The notes under the pieces are model-generated. The model was not told the origin of the DNA. It worked only from the letters and a program-made list of their open reading frames with translations, and ran no database searches. From Chloroflexota bacterium (lineage in GTDB: Bacteria > Chloroflexota > UBA6077), in the NCBI GenBank assembly GCA_021806765.1, contig JAJZQR010000087.1, positions 1 through 18,545 of the forward strand: 18,545 nucleotides of DNA, in the 5' to 3' direction. Positions 14,701-18,545 of this stretch are shown piece after piece. The stretch's first letter is position 1. Each line of letters opens with the position of its first letter. The position numbers and the translations under genes were made by a program.

Positions 14701-15055
14701 CATACTGTCGAGAACTCTGGAGCAGCAGGCTATCGAGGAAGCTCCGAAGACCCTCGACCCGGCACAACAGGCCGTTGCCACCCTTCTCCGCGGCTATATG
14801 AACCATCCCGACGTGGACAGGCAGGAGGTCCGACTGCTGATCAAGGGCATCTCCATGCCGATGCGCAACGTGCACCTGAAGGCTTTGAGGGCGGCGTTTC
14901 AGGAGTTCAACCGGACCAACGATCTGCCCCAGATGATCGCCGCGCTGCGATCCATGCCAATGGTGGACGTGTCCTCCACCACCGGCCGCCCCGCTAGCCG
15001 CGTCCTGGCGAGGGAGGACTTGCATCTGGTCTGCTTCGACTTCGTGTGGTCGTGA
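11696..15055 (+). CDS. PLD-like nuclease domain fused to SNF2-family helicase/translocase (defence-associated)
   Basis: 1119 aa, GTG start fixed by GGGAGG 6 nt upstream. Residues ~1-165 are a PLDc_2-type domain: HAK at 120-122 and GSSNLTGAGLTSNREL at 146-161. The Asp expected five residues after the Lys is Tyr127, so catalysis may be altered. The SNF2 core follows: Walker A GDSVGLGKT 303-311, DESH 379-382, LLTATPINN ~417-424, then helicase C with STDVLSEGQNL ~780 and MVQRAGRVDR 809-818. About 300 C-terminal residues are unassigned. Proteins of this layout use ATP to move on DNA and sit with adenine methyltransferases in restriction-like systems; DISARM encodes comparable SNF2 and PLD activities as separate proteins (DrmD, DrmC). 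Here the gene follows a toxin-antitoxin pair, while a methyltransferase end and a second helicase start lie 10.7 kb upstream. Confidence 0.85.
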   Translation: MLKIPYVIDNETSRMADVLNAILAEHQGRSLDVASAYFNLQGFRLLQPGLLGLGSFRLLLGDEPAEAADVGMRVRAAAALRTEMNSAPYSEELLRTVEDLIAFLRRPNVAVRAYQNGFLHAKAYLFYGDRPDMGWDRFQPVAAIVGSSNLTGAGLTSNRELNLAHKVEMADDELEDEGTASHWPGRPAPQQSFADRDERLRWKSSVGARAIADLDAWFQRQWEASRDFKEEMIGLLDSSKFGTREYMPYQVYMKALFEYFRDDLGQEGMAASTRSAVDLAEFQEDAVKKARKILARYDGVLIGDSVGLGKTWIGKKLLEDRAYHLRQKAVVICPASLRKMWTDELREATIPASILSQEELGQADFDLTPCADADVLLIDESHNFRNRSAQRYENLERLVSLNGGRGRDGQWKKLILLTATPINNDIFDLYNQISLFTRGDRSYFAAAGIGDLQRYFINARRDSRNGGSGVALFNLLEEVVIRRTRPFIRAAYPNATIRGQAVRWPERKLKTVNYDLEMTYGGIYDRVVDAVEDLRLAPYRLESFKKRGVQRNEFEEGREEALAGIFKSRYLKRFESSIDAFRISIRRALEFLKTFESYVLDGKVLDSASFHRALRYLEREDAEDDATPTSLAAELDAHEEAQAFLSTLPTLDAGLYDLRRLHEALQRDIDALTTVWHEIRGLTPEHDAKLLRLKELLGTDLRGRKVLLFTYYKDTARYLYRELGGPKGDDWRAGSGNPNVRRMDSGAPTRERSRLIEAFAPNANGRPELAGSPEEVDVLVSTDVLSEGQNLQDCGVVVNFDLHWNPTRMVQRAGRVDRLLSPHDTVWIYNMFPDAGLEKLLGLVESLNRKITDIDRTGFLDASVLGETVHPQTFNTLRRIREEDGTVVEEQEQFAELASSEFLLQQLRSLLDAGGREALQQLPDGIHSGLVREGAKGIFFYFTAPADRGEGRRHFWHYYDLRDGRILENRFLIANLIACSQDTPRVVGDVDVFQIQEKVVAHILSRTLEQQAIEEAPKTLDPAQQAVATLLRGYMNHPDVDRQEVRLLIKGISMPMRNVHLKALRAAFQEFNRTNDLPQMIAALRSMPMVDVSSTTGRPASRVLAREDLHLVCFDFVWS

Positions 15056-15112
15056 GTGCCACCAACCGCCAACCTGGCTCGGCAGGAGCCTCGCCCTCCC
15101 GCTCGACCGCCC

Positions 15113-15138
15113 GGGCGGCGGGGCGCAACGCGCCGCCC
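15113..15138. terminator. GC-rich hairpin between convergent genes, possible terminator
   Basis: gggcggc (15113-15119) pairs with gccgccc (15132-15138), with an inner gcg/cgc stem (15123-15125, 15129-15131). It lies between the helicase stop and the stop of the convergent M20 gene. A smaller ggctc/gagcc hairpin sits at 15076-15090. No T-tract follows on either strand, so intrinsic termination is uncertain. Confidence 0.35.
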
Positions 15139-15152
15139 CACCTGTCCGGGGA

Positions 15153-16346
15153 TCAGGAGAGGTCGAAGAAGTCGGCCACCAGTTGGGCGAAGACCCGAAC
15201 CCCTGCGGCCATGGCCTCCTCGGGGAACACCATCCTGGAGCTGTGAAGTGGCGCGGGGCTGTCCCCGACACCGGCACCCAGCCAGAAGATGGCCGCCGGC
15301 ATCCGCTCGGCGTAGCGGCTGAAGTCCTCAGCCGTCATCGTCGGGTCCTCCATCATCACCAGGCCCTCGGTGCCCAGGGCTTTCGCGGTCGCGCGGGCGA
15401 CTCGCTCCACGCAGAGGGGATGGTTGCGGGTGACGGGCTGCGCGGGTTGGACTGCGACCTCCGCGGCGCCCCCGAAGCCGGCGGCCACCGACTGGACCGT
15501 CTGCCGGATCAGCTCCAGGGCCCGCTCCCTGGTCTCCCCGTCCACGCACCTCAGGGTCCCCCGCAGCTCCACCTCCGAGGCGATCACACTGTGCCGGGTC
15601 CCCCCCTTGATGATCCCGAAGGAGAGCACCACCGGGCGCACCGGGTTCAGCCTCCGGCTCACCAGGTACTGGAGGGCGTCGATCACCTGGGCCGACAGCG
15701 CTATGGCGTCCACCGCCTCGTGGGGGGTCGCCGCGTGCCCGCCTTTGCCCAGCAGCCGGAGGGTGATGCCGTCCGAGGAGGCCATCATCGTCCCGGCCTT
15801 CACCCCCACCCTTCCCAGGGGGAGCGAGGGCTGGAGGTGCAGGGCGTAAAGCTCCTCCATCCTCGGGCTCCGATCCAGGAAGCCGCGCTCCACCATCAGC
15901 CGCCCGCCGGAGGGGTTCGATTCCTCCGCGGGCTGGAAGACCATCCGCACCCTGCCGGGCAGCCGATCCTCCACCCCCTTCAGGATCAGGGCCGTCCCCA
16001 GCAAGATGGCCGTGTGCCCGTCGTGCCCGCAGGCGTGCATCTTCCCCGGAGACCGGCTGCTGAAGGGGAGGTCGCTCTCCTCCTGGACGTTGATGGCGTC
16101 GATGTCGGCCCGGAGACCGATCACCCGCTCGCCGCTGCCGATCTCGGCGACCAGCCCCGTCTCCAGGGGGCCGGGGCTATAGGAGATGCCGGCCCGATCG
16201 AGGGTCCGGGCGAGGAAGCGGGTGGTCTCCACCTCCTCGAAGCTCAGCTCCGGGTGGGCGTGGAGGCGGCGCCGCGCGGCCAGGATCCTCCCCCACTGGG
16301 CAGCAAGTCTGCGCTCGATCAGATCGGACCAGGGCTGGCGCTCCAT
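15153..16346 (-). CDS. M20D-family metallo-amidohydrolase (N-acyl amino acid/aminoacylase type)
   Basis: 397 aa, normal for the family of cytoplasmic dinuclear metal amidohydrolases (hippurate, IAA-amino acid and N-acetyl-diaminopimelate hydrolases). Visible marks in order: RRRLHAHPELSFEE at 26-38, ADIDAINVQEE at 80-90, the metal-site MHACGHDGH with Cys106 and His108, QPAEES (Glu141/142), His170 in ALHLQP, a dimerisation domain in the middle (GKGGHAATPHEAVDAIALSA), and the C-terminal metal His in APLHSSRMVF. The start ATG touches the NagA stop (TAGATG) and has ggagg upstream, so the two are co-translated. Linkage to NagA and NagB suggests removal of an N-acyl group from an amino-sugar-related or peptide-derived compound. 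The substrate cannot be told from sequence. Confidence 0.88.
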   Translation of the reverse strand: MERQPWSDLIERRLAAQWGRILAARRRLHAHPELSFEEVETTRFLARTLDRAGISYSPGPLETGLVAEIGSGERVIGLRADIDAINVQEESDLPFSSRSPGKMHACGHDGHTAILLGTALILKGVEDRLPGRVRMVFQPAEESNPSGGRLMVERGFLDRSPRMEELYALHLQPSLPLGRVGVKAGTMMASSDGITLRLLGKGGHAATPHEAVDAIALSAQVIDALQYLVSRRLNPVRPVVLSFGIIKGGTRHSVIASEVELRGTLRCVDGETRERALELIRQTVQSVAAGFGGAAEVAVQPAQPVTRNHPLCVERVARATAKALGTEGLVMMEDPTMTAEDFSRYAERMPAAIFWLGAGVGDSPAPLHSSRMVFPEEAMAAGVRVFAQLVADFFDLS

Positions 16347-17522
16347 CTAACCTCCCGAGGCCACGTAGACTACTTCGCCGCCGACGACGGTGAAGGCCAG
16401 AGATAGGCTCCCCGCGGCGGGATCGCCGGAGAGGAGCAGCAGGTCGGCCGGGCTGCCCGGCGACAGGTCGTGCTCTTCGGTGGGGATTCCGAGGAGACGG
16501 CGGGGGTTGTGGGTGGCCATCCGCACCGCGTCCTCCAGGCTCACACCCGCGAAGGCGACGACGTTCCCGAGCCCCTCGACCAGGTGGAGGGCCGAGCCGG
16601 CCAGGTAGGGGGTCCCGGCCAGCTGGACCCTGCCCGCAGGGGTCAGCACCACTCGTTGGTCCATGAAGAGGTACTCGCCCGGCGGCGTCCCGGCCGCGAA
16701 CATCGCGTCGCTGACGAGGATGATCCGATCCACCCCCTTGGCCCGCAGGATGGTCTTTACGACCGCCGGCGGCAGGTGGTGGCCGTCCGGGATGATGCTG
16801 GCCCACAGCTCGTCACAGGCCAGCTGGTCCCAGAGGTAGTTGGGATGCCTGGGCAGTTGGGCGTGGCTGCCGTTGCCCAGATGGGTCGATAGCCTGGCAC
16901 CGGCGGCGACGGCGGCGGAGACCTGCTCCCCGTCGGCGGACAGATGGCCAAGTCCGATCACCACGCCCTCGGCCGTCAGTCTCTCGATGAAGGGGATCGC
17001 GCCCGGCAGCTCCGGCGCCAGGGTGACGATCCGGATCCTCCCGCCGGCGGCCTCCTGCATGGCCTGGAACTCCCGGTAGTCCGGGGGGCGAACCGCCGAC
17101 ACAGGGTGGGCGCCCCGTGGCCCGTCCTCCGGGGAGATGTAGGGACCCTCCAGGTGAATCCCGAGGACTGCCCGCCGGGTTGCAGGATCCCTCTGGCATG
17201 CCGCGGCCACGGTCCGGAGGGAGTGGATCATCCACTCAGGGGAGCCCGTCGTGATGGTGGGGCAGTAGTAGGCCACCCCGGCTTTCCAGAGGGCCCGGGT
17301 CACATCCCGAACGTGCTCTACTGTGACCTCCGGAACGTTGAAATCCCGTCCGGCGAAGCCGTTCACCTGGATGTCCACCAGGGCAGGGACCAACCAGAAG
17401 GATCGAGCAGATTCGGCACCAGCTCCCATCAGCTCGACGACCCTGGAGATGCGGTCGCCCTCCATCTGCACCTCGATCGGGTCCCCGGTGACGTAGTGTC
17501 CCCCGCACAGATCGTGAGTCAT
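16347..17522 (-). CDS. nagA: N-acetylglucosamine-6-phosphate deacetylase (NagA-like amidohydrolase)
   Basis: 391 aa, usual length. NagA removes acetate from GlcNAc-6-phosphate to give glucosamine-6-phosphate, the substrate of the NagB encoded just upstream. Marks: VDIQVNGFAG at 49-58 (the Gln/Asn variant of the amidohydrolase HxH motif, as in NagA), GIHLEGPYISPEDGPRGAH with metal ligand Glu125, His193 in LGHLSADG, His214 in THLGNGSHAQLPRHP, and catalytic Asp272 in LVSDAM. The THLGNG segment differs from the THLYNAM of the E. coli enzyme, so this is a diverged branch that may accept a variant substrate. ATG 17522 follows gggaagg about 8 nt upstream. The gene is 70 bp after nagB and abuts the M20 gene. 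Confidence 0.87.
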   Translation of the reverse strand: MTHDLCGGHYVTGDPIEVQMEGDRISRVVELMGAGAESARSFWLVPALVDIQVNGFAGRDFNVPEVTVEHVRDVTRALWKAGVAYYCPTITTGSPEWMIHSLRTVAAACQRDPATRRAVLGIHLEGPYISPEDGPRGAHPVSAVRPPDYREFQAMQEAAGGRIRIVTLAPELPGAIPFIERLTAEGVVIGLGHLSADGEQVSAAVAAGARLSTHLGNGSHAQLPRHPNYLWDQLACDELWASIIPDGHHLPPAVVKTILRAKGVDRIILVSDAMFAAGTPPGEYLFMDQRVVLTPAGRVQLAGTPYLAGSALHLVEGLGNVVAFAGVSLEDAVRMATHNPRRLLGIPTEEHDLSPGSPADLLLLSGDPAAGSLSLAFTVVGGEVVYVASGG

Positions 17523-17592
17523 CGCTCGAACCTTCCCGGTCTCGAGACTGAATGGAAGGACGCCGGTATCGCGCTCTCCGTCAGCTGCATCT

Positions 17593-18432
17593 TCAGCTCG
17601 CGAGTAAGGAGGAGGATTCCCGGTCGAGGTACAGCCAGGCGTGAGACCGGCGCTGCAGTATCGACGCCGGGCAGTCGGGCGTAACGGGACCCTCTAAGGC
17701 GGCTTTCACCGCCACGGCCTTGCGCCTCTCGGGAACGACCACCAGCAGCCGACGGGCCGACAGGAGTCCGGGAACCGTCAGGGACAGTGCATCTTCCGGC
17801 ACCTCTTTCAGCTTCGCGAAGTGCCCCTCGCCCACCTGCTGCATCCGGCAAGCGTCGTCCAGCCTGACCACGTGAATCGTTTCGGTCGTTCCGAAGTCCG
17901 CCGGGGGATCGTTGAAGGCCAGGTGGCCGTTTTCTCCAATGCCCATCACGCAGGCGTCGGGTGGATACTCTTTGAGGAGTCCTGTGTACCTCCGTAGCTC
18001 CCCGGCAACGTCCTGGGTGTCCCCACGGATGCCAAAGAACGTACGAGGCCGGACCACGTCGGTCAGTTTCTCCCGGATGTACCTCTGAAAGCTCGCCGGG
18101 TGCCGGTCCGACATCCCCAGATACTCGTCCATGTGGAAGACCAGCACCTTGTCCCACTCCACGTCCTCCCGTCGTCGCAGCGCCGCCATGAACTCCAACT
18201 GCGAGTTGCCGGTGGCCACGACGATCGAAGCGAAGCCGCGGCGAGCAATGCTCTCCTTGAGGGTCGCCGCCAGATCCTCGGCGGCCTTCGCCCCAAGGGC
18301 AGCAGGCGTGTCAAAGAGCTGAACGGTCAGCTCCCCGTACCTCCGGACTTGCTGCGGGTCGCCCAATTGCACACACTCCTTTATCCGATGGAGCTTCACG
18401 CTCACTCGGTCTCTAGCCGCAATACGGTTCAC
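17593..18432 (-). CDS. nagB: Glucosamine-6-phosphate deaminase (NagB-like)
   Basis: 279 aa as drawn. NagB converts glucosamine-6-phosphate to fructose-6-phosphate and ammonia, linking amino sugars to glycolysis. Marks: ATGNSQLEFMAAL (phosphate loop, 73-85), HMDEYLGM with catalytic Asp102, and GIGENGHLAFNDP with His170. In the last motif the Asp141 of E. coli NagB is Asn168, a variant seen in other NagB-like proteins. Conserved SLTVPGLL and AALEGPVTPDCPASILQ follow. GTG 18432 overlaps the upstream stop (GTGA), suggesting coupling. However, aaggag within codons 18-20 would suit an internal start at GTG 18372 or TTG 18366, which would match the N-terminal length of E. coli NagB better. The start is therefore uncertain, the family is not. 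Confidence 0.88.
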   Translation of the reverse strand: MNRIAARDRVSVKLHRIKECVQLGDPQQVRRYGELTVQLFDTPAALGAKAAEDLAATLKESIARRGFASIVVATGNSQLEFMAALRRREDVEWDKVLVFHMDEYLGMSDRHPASFQRYIREKLTDVVRPRTFFGIRGDTQDVAGELRRYTGLLKEYPPDACVMGIGENGHLAFNDPPADFGTTETIHVVRLDDACRMQQVGEGHFAKLKEVPEDALSLTVPGLLSARRLLVVVPERRKAVAVKAALEGPVTPDCPASILQRRSHAWLYLDRESSSLLAS

Positions 18433-18545
18433 TTAAGGTCCCGGACAGCCTCCCGGTAGGCAAAGGGCGGCTCGGGCTTCATCACCAGCAACGGCACAGT
18501 GGTGCGGTGGAAGACCGCAACCGCCTCCCGGAAGGGAACGGACGG
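18429..18545 (-). CDS. 3' end of an unidentified gene upstream of nagB
   Basis: The minus strand is open from the window edge to a TGA at 18429-18431. The 38 visible residues end in FREAVAVFHRTTVPLLVMKP then EPPFAYREAVRDLK, which looks like a natural protein C-terminus. The stop shares bases with the nagB GTG (GTGA), so it would be the preceding operon gene, perhaps a sugar kinase, hydrolase or transporter part. Nothing in the fragment identifies its family. Confidence 0.5.
   Translation of the reverse strand, partial: PSVPFREAVAVFHRTTVPLLVMKPEPPFAYREAVRDLK

Noticed and set aside
15183..16406. 407-codon plus-strand open frame opposite the M20 gene
   Set aside because: Gly/His/Pro-rich shadow without a ribosome-binding site; the minus strand encodes a complete M20 enzyme.

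Overview
This is an 18.5 kb piece of a GC-rich bacterial chromosome. Several genes appear to start with GTG or TTG. The sugar-binding lipoprotein pairs a twin-arginine signal and lipobox with a long Ala/Pro/Thr linker, a style common in Chloroflexota and related Gram-positive-type lineages. I name that lineage only as a weak guess. No rRNA, tRNA or CRISPR array was seen.

Layout. (A) 1-1124, plus strand: the 3' end of an Eco57I/TaqI-type DNA adenine methyltransferase, a decayed winged-helix gene, a heptad-repeat patch, and an orphan 5' fragment of a PLD-SNF2 helicase gene. (B) 1184-6766, minus strand: a carbohydrate-uptake operon, GntR/FCD regulator -> TAT lipoprotein binding protein -> two permeases -> DapA-family aldolase -> L-fucose-isomerase-like gene cut off after about 48 codons. 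A nested palindrome of about 124 bp lies between the binding-protein gene and the permease genes. Divergent to the regulator is a D-2-hydroxyacid dehydrogenase (6982-7935, plus). The space between them holds a strong sigma70-type promoter for the regulator and a 20-bp near-palindromic operator over its predicted start point. (C) 7992-10665: an insertion-sequence graveyard with a frameshifted DDE transposase scrap, an IS701-like element with short inverted ends and a frameshifted transposase, and an IS256/mutator-like transposase missing its N-terminus and carrying an in-frame TGA. (D) 10746-15055, plus strand: an apparently intact PrlF-YhaV-type toxin-antitoxin pair followed by a complete 1119-aa PLD-nuclease/SNF2-helicase gene. 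(E) 15153-18545, minus strand: an amino-sugar operon, (unknown 3' end) -> NagB-like deaminase -> NagA-like deacetylase -> M20 amidohydrolase, tightly packed.

How it fits together. Regions B and E look like sugar and amino-sugar catabolism. Regions A and D look like two pieces of a defence locus. The first ~110 bp of the helicase locus (ribosome-binding site plus 21 codons) is present twice in the same orientation, about 10.69 kb apart. Everything from the uptake operon to the toxin-antitoxin pair lies between these direct repeats, and the isomerase gene is truncated at the left junction. The most unusual points are this repeat-bounded segment, the toxin-antitoxin/PLD-helicase association, the three-way-junction palindrome inside the ABC operon, and the regulator's operator/promoter arrangement.
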